Source of the DNA: Ectobius pallidus
Lineage: Eukaryota > Arthropoda > Insecta > Blattodea > Ectobiidae
Assembly (NCBI GenBank): GCA_964059195.1
Contig: CAXKWD010000001.1
Coordinates: 157,840,532 to 157,904,531 of the forward strand
Direction of reading: 5' to 3'
DNA length: 64,000 nt
Shown: positions 22,405 to 33,837 of the stretch, in pieces
How positions within the stretch are numbered: the stretch's first letter is position 1
Layout of the letters: every line of letters begins with the position of its first letter
Made by a program: the position numbers and the translations under genes
Notes under the pieces: generated by a model
Database searches by the model: none
What the model was told of the DNA's origin: nothing
What the model saw: the letters and a program-made list of their open reading frames with translations, nothing else

Positions 22405-24114
22405 TATATTCTAGCCAAGGTACTATGATGTATCATAATTACCATTAATTCATGTATATAAATAGGCTATTCTAAACGGAAGATCACTTTCCGTCGCAGA
22501 TACTGTATGCTGGGATTTTGTCCAGCTGCAATACTTTGATGTACCTTGTTTATCTTTGACGGCAACTACACAAGTCAGACTTGTAATTGGTTGAACATAA
22601 ATAATTCTAATTCTAATTCTAATTTACTTGCATGTAAATTGAAGTCACATGAGAGACACTTTATCTATCCTAGTCTGGATCGAATGCACGAAATTGTAGT
22701 CAGTAAAGAGTATTACCGACTGATCCACCTAAGCAGACAATTATTCAATTATTTGACTAAAAAAAAAATTTGATATGAATTGTAACAATACATGGAAAGA
22801 AAAATCGCCTCAACAACTATGGAAACAAAGGAAAAATATAGTTAAATTGGCCGACCCAGAATGTGAACCTACTATATCTGACTGTGGACCCAGGATTCTT
22901 GTGATGCTTTGCCCTGCTTTTGAATATTTCCACTTCTAGTTATATGAAGAAAGGAATTCCTTGCAATATTCGGGATTTATAAAATTCCAATCTCCCCTTT
23001 TTTTTATCCTTTCCCTAGTCCCATGTTAGCTTCAAAGTTCTCATCTACAATAATGCTTAGTACAAACCGACATACTGGAGACATAGTGGAGGCAATAGAG
23101 TCAACACCCACTGGAAACAGCCTAGGTCGAACCTGGCGTACTTGGCGTTTTTGTCTTCAAGCTCCGGAGGGATGTCGATGTCCCTTTGCACAGCTGATTA
23201 TAGCTAATGCACAAGTAACTGCATTTTCGTGTTTCCAGGATAGTCACATTGTATTGTGGTTTATTTAAAACTAGAAAATAAAGTGACAAAGTAGGACCAG
23301 AGAATTTAATTGAGTGGTGTACCGCCGAAATTGCAATTAAGCATCATAGAAAACCCCTATGTTTTACACGTTGAAGTTGTTCATTTTAACGCCCAATAGA
23401 GTGGAAAAATGCATATTTTCAGTAAACAACAGTATTATCAGCCTCTACATTAAACATGTGGTTTTCTTCAACAACAGTTTATTTATTTTAGGTTTTTGAT
23501 AAGATATTAAATTAAGTAGAAACTTTTTAATAAACTTTCGAAAAATAATGTCATATTGAAATACCTTTCCTTTAAAGACAGCCAGAGCTTAGGCTCTGTT
23601 CTTCCCTATACTTCATCATGTCCATGTCTATGTCCATAGTGGACATAAAAAAAAATTACACACCGGATATTTTGTTTCAATTTAGAAATCTTGAAACTCG
23701 TTACTTATATTCTTCGTATTTTAAGGAATTCACTGGTTCAATACAGGGGGCCGAGGGACTCCTGCTATAATTTTATTGGAATGTATTTAGAGTTAGTTAA
23801 TACAAATTATATTTTAATACCACAGATCGATTAATCGATTATATAAAATAATATTCTACCTGTAAATAATTGTTGCTATCGATATAGCAGAATTTGAAAC
23901 ACAACAGTTATACCATCAAAATAAGATATGTTTAATTCATACTCTACTGAAATTATAAAAAATACGAAAATTTAACTATGAGAATCGAAACAGTTTACTA
24001 ATCGTAGAACAAAGCGGCTCTGATGAAGAGAATATGAAATAAAGCCTATTTTTGGACATCGGAACAAAGAAGACGGCCAGCTATCTCTACTATTTTGTGT
24101 ACTAGGCTTTAGAG
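22405..24114. other. no gene; decayed SINE-E head near 22855-22925
   Basis: At 22850 'gttaaattggccgacccaga' followed by GTGAACCT parallels the SINE-E head at 2279. An AATTCT hexamer run lies at about 22598-22622. Nothing else is recognised. Confidence 0.4.
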
Positions 24115-24642
24115 CCGTGTTCTTCAACCCGGGGTCCGCAAAAAATACTAATTTTAACTACAATGACAATACTGACAATTCAGTGATATAGAAACAGTGT
24201 CAGATCTCACATTAAATTCAAGAATGTAACTGAGCTTTCGGTTATTCATTACCATTGTAAAGTGGGAGACAACATATAAAACGCACACAACGTTAAGTAA
24301 ATCCTACAGTTATTGTAATATAATTGATAAATTTGTTTTATGTAAGCAACGTGTATAAATAGCCCCCCCCCATGGCCGAGTGGTTAGACCGCTCGCCTTC
24401 CACAGCTGGGACCCGGGATCGAATCTCGGTGGATCCATGTGGAATTTGTGGTGGGCAAAATGGGGTCTGGGCAGGTTTTCTCCGGGCGCTCCTGTTTCCC
24501 CTGCCACATATTCCACTAGAGCTCCATTCATCATACTATGACCATTGGGTGGCAATAAAGGAATCAATATATCAACGCTGCCCATTTGCCTTTCAGCAAG
24601 AAGAAAACTCACCCTTTAGTTAAAAAAGGTTGAAGACTACTG
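24115..24642. mobile_element. non-autonomous hAT-like element carrying SINE-C
   Basis: The left end CGTGTTCTTCAACCCGGGGT and the right end AAGGTTGAAGACTACTG (complement CAGTAGTCTTCAACCTT) form a degenerate TIR of the hAT kind. The flanks share TAGAG, but a clean 8-bp TSD is not seen. The interior includes a separate SINE at 24366-24610. Confidence 0.5.
24366..24610 (+). mobile_element. SINE-C, tRNA-derived
   Basis: TGGCCGAGTGGTTAGACCGC is a near-perfect tRNA A-box and D-arm region, followed at tRNA distance by GGGATCGAATCTCGG (B box). The body then runs into 'ctgcccatttgcctttcagc'. It lacks an acceptor-stem partner, so it is a SINE head, probably from a type II (Ser/Leu-like) tRNA. The opposed ORFs over this interval are SINE readings. 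Confidence 0.75.
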
Positions 24643-25641
24643 CATAGAGTGTAGATAACTCTTGCTCTTGCTCCCTTCTTGCATTGAACATCGACATTTA
24701 ATATTACAACACTAATCCTGGAGATGAAACGGAATTATATGTAGCAAGGCTGAAAGTACCATTTAACGGTACAGTTGCTACAGCATACGTCAGCAGTCTC
24801 AAAAGCGAATACGAATATGCTTCAATAACCCTTGCACGACGAACTGACACTCAATTATCGAGGCAACTATATCATACCATTGTTATTAGAATGTAAACCG
24901 TAATTTACACAGCATAAACATTACTCATTTACCTTTACCACAACACAACTGTCAGTAGACTTAAGTCAATATTACATTTAATTTGTTACCAGGAGTAGGC
25001 ATATAACTCTACTAAAAAACGAATAAGCGTAGTGTGTTCTGGAATTAATCGGAATATAGTATCGATTGAAGGAACTACAAGGTCTTTATAAATAAATATA
25101 TATTTGTACCACTCCTGCCATTCCTCAGTTAAATCGAAAATGTTGTGTAATATTGTTTCCCTCCCAAAAAATACAACACTTTTCCTCCCGAGTTGATAAT
25201 TTTCTTCGGTGTAGGCTAGTCTGGTTCCCTTCACAGCAAACATTCCTTATCTAGGAACATAATTACAGTCTGTGTTGACGAAAAATCGAACTGTCGGATT
25301 GTCGAACGTAAAGTAATAACATTGATGTCTTTAAAAATTGATCATTATTTGGCTAGGATTTCTTCTACATAAAAAATCCTAAGGTGAACCTTATATGACA
25401 TGGCATTGCAGAACTTCGAACAGTGATAATTCTGTTATATAGTTCGTCAATTTTATTAGTTAGATAACTAATGTTTTGTTTTGTTTGGAAGACTTTCTAG
25501 TCTATGCTGAATTTTTTACGATAGAATTAATTTTTATTTTGGTGGCTTATGTATCTTATGCATTTTATGTAACACATTTAAACAAATGTAAAAATGTTCG
25601 GATGGGACTATAAAAGCAACTGTTAAATTAGGCATGAAAAC
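24643..25641. other. no recognised feature
   Basis: AT-rich. An 85-codon minus-strand ORF at 24986-25243 shows no motif I can name. Confidence 0.4.
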
Positions 25642-25905
25642 TTAAACACGCGTTATCGGTTCACACAGCACCAACTTCTTCCCACCCCTTGGTGGGAGAA
25701 AGGCATCGTCACCTATGTAATTGTCTTGCAGATAGTCACAGAATGATCTTAATTTTTCAGAGAAGGGCAAATGATGTAAGTTACGAAACAACCTCTGACG
25801 AAAGAAGGATCCAAATATATTACTCCAAACATGCCTTAGGTATTCGAAAAAAATCAAAATCCTAGCCTTTGTACATACTGTAGTTCCAAGTCCTAAACTC
25901 TGCAT
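25642..25905 (-). pseudogene. possible MULE-type transposase fragment
   Basis: The 87-codon minus-strand reading contains LRSFCDYLQDNYIGDDAFLP preceded by a hydrophobic stretch. This resembles the segment of MULE-domain (FLYWCH-associated) transposases with the pattern 'FcdYl.dtYI.ddA.FPP..W', lying shortly before their conserved SFHS-like motif. The reading stops right after that match and the following motif is absent. No TIRs were found around it. Alternative: a chance AT-rich ORF. The assignment rests on one short motif. Confidence 0.4.
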
Positions 25906-27350
25906 TGTTTACATTTACAGTTTACATTTAAATATGTTCTTTTAGATGATGAGGGAATTGCGATACTCAAATTTTTTTATATGTAGGGAGAATCGGTAGT
26001 TACCGGAAATAGGTAACTAGATGAAAGAGAGCATAACAGTTTCTTTCCTATTCATGGATTCACAAATAAAGAAATTCTCCATCTCCTGGCTCACCATGAA
26101 TCTGATCGACACATGTCTCATATTATGGAACAGCAAAGGAATTTCCTCTGTAAACCTATCACTCTGTGGGAAGTAGGTTGGGAAGGGTAGGGTAATTGCA
26201 AGGGTTCCTAGAGTAATGTATCTTTTTTGTGTCCTCTATGTTTGTATTTTATTTATTGCAAAATCGGAAACAATAATGGAAAAAATGGAATATGTATAAG
26301 ATGGAGAAGCAGCCCTTTATAATAAGTTTTTATTTATCTAGTTTATTTTATAATTAAATAAATTCATAGATATAAGATCCTGAAACCCCGCAAGAGCAGG
26401 AGCTCGTGCTCGGGGGGTGTTCCATGGTTATATTTACATGTTTATACATTATTTAAATATAATCTTAATCTAAAATTACCTTAAAACTAAATAGAAAAAA
26501 ATATTTTGGAATAGTAGTATGGGAAAAGACAAAAGCTGAGAGTAAAGACATGACTCAATTGATATAAAAAATAATTATAATAATAATACATAAATTATCT
26601 TGATAATAGTAGGTACCAAACGATAAACCTATTTTAAAAGGGATGAAAATATAAGTTAAACTAGTTTTTCATTTTAGACTTAAAAACTCCATAGCTACAT
26701 TTGGCTAAAACTGGAGATATTGTGATTTTAGAAATCAGGCGAAGACAAAAATTAGAGTTATGTGATAGACCAGCAGAAGTGAAACATTTGGGTTCTACTA
26801 ATGTACTAGTTTTATCTCGTTTAGTGTTGTGTTCACGTGGAATTTTGTCTTAAAAGTTAGATGAACTGTTTCCATTCTTCTCCCCAATTTTGAGATATAT
26901 AAAATAAGATACATTCGAAATTAAGGGTACCGGTACTGACAGATTAGGTATGTTTGATATTCATAACAAAAATATGTTGGTTTTCAGAGGGTTGAGCAAT
27001 TTAACAACCTTCGTGCTACCTCACATGATAATGTGATACTGCCATAGACAGGATCCGTTTTCACCGCTTTGCACAACCCTAAATGTGCTTAGGAAAACAG
27101 GTCAATTACAAGTTTAACCGTAATCAAATTACAAAGACCATAACAGAGCTATTAACGTTCCAGTGACAACATAAATTATGCGATTTATAGACCAACCATG
27201 AGTAACTGACTCTCGTTCCTTTATCAGGGTAACATTATACATCCAGTGAAGAGGAAGCCGCATGCTACAAGCTGAAATGTCAGTACAAGAGACTGTAAAA
27301 TATGCTAATGCTTCCACATACAGTGTGTTAAGAAATAAACCCAACTAAAA
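25906..27350. other. no recognised feature
   Basis: AT-rich. The 71-codon ORF at 27129 is unsupported. No repeat matched elsewhere in the window. Confidence 0.4.
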
Positions 27351-27358
27351 GTTTGTGC

Positions 27359-28758
27359 TAGTGATGAGCAAATGCAAGACCAAGACCAAGACCAAGGCGG
27401 TCTTGGTCTTGGTCTTGGTCTTGCACTCTCAGTCTTGGTCTTGGTCTTGCATAGGTAACCCTGGTCTTGGTCTCGGTCTTGCATCAGTGGTCTTGGTCTC
27501 GGTCTTGCATACTCGGTCTTGGTCTTGTTGCAAGAGTCTTGCAGTCTTCTTTTACGCATCTTACATGATTTAAAGTTACACCGATTACATGTGTGTTATT
27601 GCTTGCGAAAGTAACGAAACCTAATTGCTTTTAGTTGCAGTAAACAGTAATGTGATGTCACGCTGTTTGCCGAAACGTCCATGGTGATATAAGCTATAAC
27701 AGTAAACTTTGAGTGTAAATTTAAATATTCTCTGTTATCCTATTGCAGAACTTTAAACCCAAAATCCACGAGATGCTATACACTATTTGAGAGTGTAAAA
27801 TTATGAATATTATATTGTAAAGTTTCAAATTGAACGGCTGTGGAGACAAGAAGTAATATTAACAGGATGTGTATGAAATGTTTAAATGTTTCCGCACAGG
27901 AGAGAGGTTCTATCTGACCTGTTAAAAACTGTATATTAAAGTAACAAAACATAACGGCATTGAAGCAGATGCTTTAGAAATTGTGCAATCTATAGAAAAT
28001 CACACAATGTCCATTCGAAACCCAAACCCATAGGCTGCAATAAATAATATTTCTCTTTTCATATACCCTAGTTCTAATTTATAACACATTGCGAAAAGAT
28101 CATTTCTGCACTTTAAAGTTTTCCGCTACCTCCCATAAATTACTTTCAAGTTTCGGGCCTTCAATTAATCATAAATAATTATAATTATTCTTCATGCAAG
28201 CAAATATTTGTATACCAGGCATTTTCTACAAGGAACTAGCTGTATGGAATGCCATTCAGGGAAATCCGTCAGATTAATTGTAAGTTTTCATTGCAGTAAT
28301 TTGTTTTAACGTAGTGGTGAGAGAGGTAGTATTCGGATTTCATATGTATTATTTGAATGGTGCGCTCGTTTTTGGATACGGACAGCGTCACGCACCGGAT
28401 CTGCTCTCATTGGTTCCCGCACGATGAGGCAACCTCTACATTATAGGCCTACCAGCTTTGGGACTACCCCGGCTAGCGACACTGCGGCGCCTTTGAGTAG
28501 CGGTCGCTGGCTCGCTGCATACACAATGGGGCTTTATAAAACTTATTCAAATAGCAAGACTGCAAGAGTCTTGCAGTTAAGTCTTGTTCTTGCCAGAGTC
28601 TTGCAGGGTTGGTCTTGGTCTTGGTCTCGGTCTTGCATGGTCGGTCTTGGTCTTGGTCTTGCTAACGCTGATGCGGTCTTGGTCTTGGTCTCGGTCTTGC
28701 ATTTTCTGCAAGAGCAAGACCAAGACTGCAAGACCAAGACTGGTCTCGCTCATCACTA
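27359..28758. mobile_element. 1,400-bp non-autonomous hAT with subterminal GGTCTT arrays
   Basis: Seen: ends TAGTGATGAGC and GCTCATCACTA are perfect inverted repeats, flanked by the exact 8-bp direct repeat GTTTGTGC at 27351-27358 and 28759-28766, the hAT signature length. Just inside each end lie hexamer arrays: AAGACC units followed by many GGTCTT/GGTCTC units, about 27373-27545 on the left and 28555-28740 on the right. The middle, 27550-28540, is AT-rich with no transposase. hAT transposases bind short subterminal motifs, so the hexamers may be binding sites (inference). The 'GLGLGL' or 'RPRPRP' ORFs here are hexamer readings. Confidence 0.85.
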
Positions 28759-28766
28759 GTTTGTGC

Positions 28767-29339
28767 TATTAATACCAACAAAATTAATTATTCATTGACA
28801 AACTTGCAAGTAAATTCACTCAAAGGACATACATCATACTCCTCACATGAAAATTTGTCCTAGGTGGGAATCGAAACTGGATTTCTACTTCGCACGTATA
28901 GGCTATGATGATGCAATTCAGCATCCAGGATTTTAAATTTGTTCCTCTAGAGCTCTATAAGCCACCCTGATATTTATCTAGGTAGTTCAAAAGCGCGCGT
29001 TGCATTTTTTTATGAAGACTATTTCACATAAATAGGGCCTGATACCTACCGATATCTACAGTATATTTCAATGTGAGTATTATTGAATTTAAACTTGCTG
29101 TGGAAGCAAATATACCTAATGTAATTCCTGACAGATTGATTTCAGATTGAATTTAATTCATTCATAACCTATACGGCCTCTTTAAACCTGAAATAAACAT
29201 TACAGCGAATCGTAAGCTTACACTTGATTCATTAATATTATTGCCCGGGCTATTTATGAAATGTTGACATAATTATTTTAAGAATTTCTTCTATCAGTGT
29301 ACACGAGTATGAATTAATGTTAATAATCGAACTTTAGAC
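28767..29339. other. no gene; weak tRNA-like B box near 28868
   Basis: On the minus strand GTTTCGATTCCCACC at about 28868-28882 resembles a B box, but the A box is poor. Possibly a decayed SINE. Confidence 0.3.
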
Positions 29340-29500
29340 ATTTGTTCTTTCGTAAACCCTGCTTAATGAATCGATCTGGAGCTCAGGAAATCTATTACAA
29401 AAATAACTTCTTTTCTGCATAGGCCTATCATAATTGCAATTATCACAGATTAAAGAAAAGCATTCTGGCACTTTGTTACATCAGTTTACCTGATTTTATT
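29340..29500 (+). repeat. repeat family Y, copy
   Basis: Matches the reverse complement of 1998-2165 from 'cctgcttaatgaatcgatct' to 'aagcattctggcactttgtt' and TACCTGATTTTATT. The class is unknown. Confidence 0.6.
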
Positions 29501-29614
29501 TATATTTATTTTTATTTTACTTATTACGTACATACACGTATTTAAAAAAATCTTTTTTCTTACTTATTTACATTTGTCATCCAAAATTTAATGTGGGTGT
29601 CCTAAAATACTAAC

Positions 29615-29752
29615 TATGTATGTGTATATATATATGTATATCTCATGTATATATATATGTATATATATATACATATATATACATATATATATATACATAC
29701 ATACGTACATACATACATACATACATACATACATACATACATACATACATGT
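29615..29752. repeat. (TA)n and (CATA)n compound microsatellite
   Basis: TATATG/TATA runs pass into about 13 units of ACAT. It creates the Tyr/Ile/His-rich ORF at 29616. Confidence 0.95.
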
Positions 29753-29877
29753 ATCCCACCAATACTTAACTGAACCTAGTTATACTGCGGTGATTAAATC
29801 ACTAATGGTACTACTTTCAGGCCTATTTTATAATCATATTAAAGACCGTCATAGTACAATAAAACTGTAATTTTGGC

Positions 29878-30045
29878 ACTCCGGTTGCGCTAACTTACAC
29901 CCTGTGCGGAGACAGGGCCTACCATCCGAAAGCTGCTATATCTAATCCATTTTTCGACTTCATTGGTTGATGGCAGGAATGGCCATGATGGCAGGATGGC
30001 ATCCGTTATTAATGACTTTCCTGACCGGAATTGTCACTTGTATAA
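29878..30045 (-). mobile_element. SINE-A, decayed 3' portion
   Basis: Retains 'gacagggcctaccatccga', 'tgatggcaggaatgg', 'atccgttattaatg' and 'tttcctgaccggaa' in SINE-A order. The tRNA head is absent. Confidence 0.6.
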
Positions 30046-30520
30046 TAATGTGTACAAGTCAGTATTTTAATTCACGTTTATATTTATGAGATAATACTCC
30101 CCTATGTTTAAAACTGAAAGTGGTTATGCACTGCTTTTTGAGTAGTTCTTCCCTTAAAATCTTGTTACGCGTTTCGGCGTTAACTCATCATTCTTTCAAT
30201 GTAGCCTACTATATTTTAAGATATAACGATTACAGTTTCGAGGGTTTTTAACATAGGTAGTACAATATTATATCCGAGGAAAAATTTCTTACTATACAAA
30301 TATTATTTTATTGTTTCATCTTTAAGTACTATTTATATACCATATTCCTATACTGTTTATTGTTTCCCCTATGAGTACTTTTTACATTTGTTAATTGTTA
30401 TATGCCATACACCTTCTTATTGTGTAATTTTTCCTGTAGGCTATATAGTTATTAATATTGTTGTCTAGAATTTTGCTTTGTATTTTCGGAAGCCTTGTAA
30501 TCAAGGAAGCATTTTAAAAT

Positions 30521-30806
30521 CATCATCATCAGGATCTAAAGGCAATGCCTTGTTGTAGTAGCCATGTCTTCCTCTTCATCGCTGTTCTCTTTAGATTTTC
30601 GTATGACAGCACGTCCATATCCTTTATCATGTTTTTAATAAATGAATTTCTTGGACGTCCTCTTGATTTCTTTCCCAGTATTTTCCCTTCAAAAATGTTA
30701 ATGAGTAGACCATTGTGCCGAAATGTATGACCCACTAACTTTGCTCTTCTACTCTTAATTGAATTCAGAAGGGATCTCTCTTCCATCACTTCATTAAGCA
30801 CTTCTT
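30521..30806 (-). pseudogene. 5'-truncated LINE, RT C-terminal end, with TSD
   Basis: On the minus strand, 30806 to 30529 reads in one frame through RRAKLVGHTFRHNGLL, then FEGKILGKKSRGRPR, and stops. This is the C-terminal pattern 'RR..w.GHv.Rh..l......GK..gkR.rGRPr' of a widespread group of non-LTR retrotransposon RT proteins. It is followed by a short (GAT)n tail, 30521-30532, which is the 3' end. An exact 11-bp TSD, CATTTTAAAAT, lies at 30510-30520 and 30807-30817. The insertion is therefore only 286 bp and carries just the last 90 or so codons; the RT catalytic core never arrived. The reading frame is still open, so insertion is not very old. Confidence 0.85.
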
Positions 30807-30817
30807 CATTTTAAAAT

Positions 30818-31840
30818 AAAATTTATAAATTGACACATAATTAAATTATAAATATTAACTTAAAGTCTACATGTTAGTTTTTGTACATGACAATTTTATT
30901 AAACTGTGAAAATAATCTTTGTTATGAATATTATGGAGTTTATATATAATTTATGTTTTAATTACTACAACACAAGTACTGTAGAATGAAATCATTGGCT
31001 CAATTGAAAAACGTAACAAAAAACAAAAAAGCTAACTCAATTGAAATAATTAATGTAACCGAAATATGTTCTTATTGTTTTGTGGATTTTATCAATTAAT
31101 ATAGGCCATATATTTTTTTAATAACAGAAATTAACATCTACCAACATATTGGTGCGTGTCACTTTGGGCTAATGCAAGATATTCCCAGAAGGTTTTCGTC
31201 TATTGCTTATAATAGCGTTATTGTGTACCGGTTTGGATAAATTAACATACGAAATGATTGAATACATTATCTTTATGGCAGATTTGAAAAAGAAAACTCC
31301 GAAATACTTATTCCTTACAGTGTGATGTGATATTTCTTTCTCTGAGGGTGTGATAATTAAAAGTGAATCGGTGTAATTTGAGTGAGGAATGTTTTCAATT
31401 CAAAGCCGCGGGGCCAGAGCAGTTTCAATATGCAGCCCGACTCTGCGGTATCATATGAAATGTCTTATTCATGACCCCAGGGCCACCCGGACAACGCTAA
31501 GATTTATCTTTATAAAACATAGACAGCACTTTCTCTCCAGGAGCACAATGCTACTTATGTTTCAGAAGAAATATTTCACACACAGTAATTCATTTTTTCG
31601 ATGCAAGAACTTAATGAAGAATTCTTGCTAGAATATAGTAAAAAATAATAATAACAAGGATTGTAGGCCAGAGTAGAATGGCAATGATTTCACGATCATG
31701 AAATCCGGCTAATTTAAACATACGCTTAATTATATATGTTTATATCAGTCGAACAGCGAATGCTAGGATTTTCCTATACAAAATAGGCTACACAGCGTGC
31801 TCAAAAAATATTCTTTCTTATCTTTACCTGAGTTTCACCT
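30818..31840. other. no recognised feature
   Basis: AT-rich. An 80-codon ORF at 31389 lies in a slightly GC-richer patch (31,389-31,520), but no motif is recognised. Confidence 0.4.
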
Positions 31841-31844
31841 CTCC

Positions 31845-32255
31845 CTTTTAGGGACTTTTAAGCGACCCAAGCCACGCCCGGGCCTTACAGGGCCGCGACG
31901 TGTTGGGAGAGGGATTATCTTTGGATCACATACGTACTTTTTTGACCAGACAAGGACATGGAGGGCCTCCCAGGATGAGTGATCAGCCCAATGCCGGGGC
32001 CACCTCCGAGACAACACGAACACACAGGACGAGACACACCATTCACACAAACACTCATTCCAGACAAGGCGAGGATGGATTGAAGATGATAATGACGGCC
32101 AGATGATATGCGAGGACCACAAGGGCCTAAAGTTACCCGACATTTGTCTCACAGGTGAAGAAAAACCCCACCTAGGTGATTTGTCCCGACCAGGATTTGA
32201 ACCCGTACCCGGGCCCGCTGCTCTCACGCTTCCCCTACGCCACAGCGGTGGACCC
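31845..32255 (-). mobile_element. SINE-D, tRNA-derived, about 410 bp
   Basis: On the minus strand TGGCGTAGGGGAAGCG (A box) is followed by GGTTCAAATCCTGG (B box), then a long body on whose plus strand lie 'ggatgagtgatcagcccaat', 'acacgaacacacaggacgag' and 'ctttttgaccagacaagg'. The length is large for a SINE. The 161-codon minus-strand ORF across it lacks any motif and reads through the tRNA head, so I reject it as a gene. The ends were not pinned by a TSD. Confidence 0.7.
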
Positions 32256-32380
32256 AAAAATATTAATCTGTTTAAAAATGTTATAGCTCCAACACCAGTT
32301 ATAACGTATAAGTTTCCCAATGTACCTTTGTTACTGGCACCGTAAATGAAAAAAAAAAAAATATATATATATATATATAA

Positions 32381-32974
32381 CTAGCATGTGCCCGCGGCTT
32401 CGCCCGCGATAATTATTTCAAAAATTAAAAATTAAGAGCATAATAGTTAAATCATTATATTTATTAACACCTAAATCAAGTGGACTACATACCATGGTTA
32501 GATAGCGTCGCCTGGTAAAAGCGACCTTAGATTCGAGTTCCTTGGTCCAGAAAACCCCTGTATAGTGAGTTTCGTCCAAATAAAACAATGTTTGACCATA
32601 TTAGAGCTTACAACATTCAAGAGATCGCGAAAGTTTTATTTCAAGGTATGACAAAAATAGACAAAGCCAACTGTAATTGTCAAACTTCCATTTAATTTAA
32701 TTCCAAACCCATCTGAAACCCACTGGCAACAATATGTTTTAATGTCAAATGTGATTCGGATTCGATAATTTTATTCTGTGTAAGAAGGGAATAAGTATTC
32801 TCAAAAACATTTGATTTTTGGCATTTAAAATCAGAATTTTTCAAAATCCTTTCTTAGTGAGCACCTACATTATGAAACGAAGGTACTGTCAAAATTCCAA
32901 GTCTCTACCTGTTATAGTTTAGGCTCTACGTTGATTCCTGTCAGTCAGTCAGGACAAAGCCCTTTATATATATA
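32381..32974 (-). mobile_element. chimeric non-autonomous Helitron C
   Basis: On the minus strand the 3' end reads CGCGGGCGAAGCCGCGGGCA and ends CTAG followed by T: hairpin CGCGG-GCGAAG-CCGCG then the Helitron CTRR terminus. The 3' half, up to about 32,690, matches Helitrons A and B at 44376-45804. The 5' part, about 32,700-32,974, matches Helitron D next to it almost base for base ('ttcgtttcataatgtaggtg', 'cttggaattttgacagtacc'). The terminal TC is missing at the junction with D. Confidence 0.8.
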
Positions 32975-33827
32975 CTAGGTTAAAAGACCCGGCGTCACCC
33001 GGGTTTTGTATTTTGTAATTGGAAATTAACTTATAAAGGATTTTCAATTTTAAATTCTAGGTCCTTATATAGGTATTTATAATTTGAAATAGGAAGAACG
33101 ACTTATTACACTCAAACTATTCCCTCATAAAACGCTTGATATAGTTTTTTATGGCTCATAGAGGATCTAGAATTTTGCATCCCATCGCTTGTACAGTGCA
33201 CAGCAAGCCTGGTAGAGGTTTAAATAAGAAGAAACAGAAATTCCTGTAACATAAAATTGTAATATCGAGGCGGGAAATTTCCCACTCTTATGTTACCATA
33301 AAGTCGTTTTGGGGATGAAATTAAACAGAAAGCATTATCACTTTCATACTTTTCTCTCCAAAAACCTGCGATATAATATAATAATATACACATTACCATA
33401 CCTCGTTTTGTTTTCTCTATGTCCAGGGTAGAGAACGTTATGTGATTCCATTATTTTAGTGGATTTCATTCTGTAATATTTATTTATAACATGAATTATT
33501 TTGATAACTTCTCTTATTTATCAAAAGTGCATTTCAATTGTTTTTTCCAAGCCCATCATATAAAATTTGGCAACAATATATTCTGTGATTTGGAATTGAT
33601 AATTCTATGTAAAAAGGGATTAAGTATTTTCAAAAACATTTAATTTTTGGCATTTAGAATCAGAATTTTTCAAAATCCTTTCTTAGTGAGCACCTACATT
33701 ATGAAACGAAGGTACTGTCAAAATTCCAAGTCTCTACCTGTTATAGTTTAGGCTGTACGTTGATTCCTGTCATTCAGTCAGTCATTCATTCAGTCAGTCA
33801 GGACAAAGCCTTTTATATATATAGAGA
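32975..33827 (-). mobile_element. non-autonomous Helitron D, 853 bp
   Basis: On the minus strand it starts A|TCTCTATATATATAAAAGG and ends with the stem ACCCGG / CCGGGT around GTGACG, then CTTTTAACCTAG|T. The 5' TC, 3' hairpin, CTAG and insertion between A and T are the Helitron signature. No Rep/helicase is encoded. Its 3' terminus abuts the 5' end of C exactly. Confidence 0.8.
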
Positions 33828-33837
33828 TGTGTTACAT

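Noticed and set aside
24366..24430. True tRNA gene
   Set aside because: A and B boxes are good, but there is no acceptor-stem pairing, and a SINE body follows directly.
27305..27573. Arg-Pro or Gly-Leu dipeptide-repeat proteins on both strands
   Set aside because: Pure translations of the GGTCTT/AAGACC hexamer arrays in the hAT ends; present in opposing frames on both strands.
31835..32320. 161-codon minus-strand ORF as a host gene
   Set aside because: It reads through the tRNA-derived SINE-D, including its A and B boxes, and has no domain, exon signal or codon pattern.
32500..32560. tRNA-like B box GATTCGAGTTCC
   Set aside because: It lies inside Helitron C, is conserved with Helitrons A/B ('actcgaatctgagg') and has no A box.
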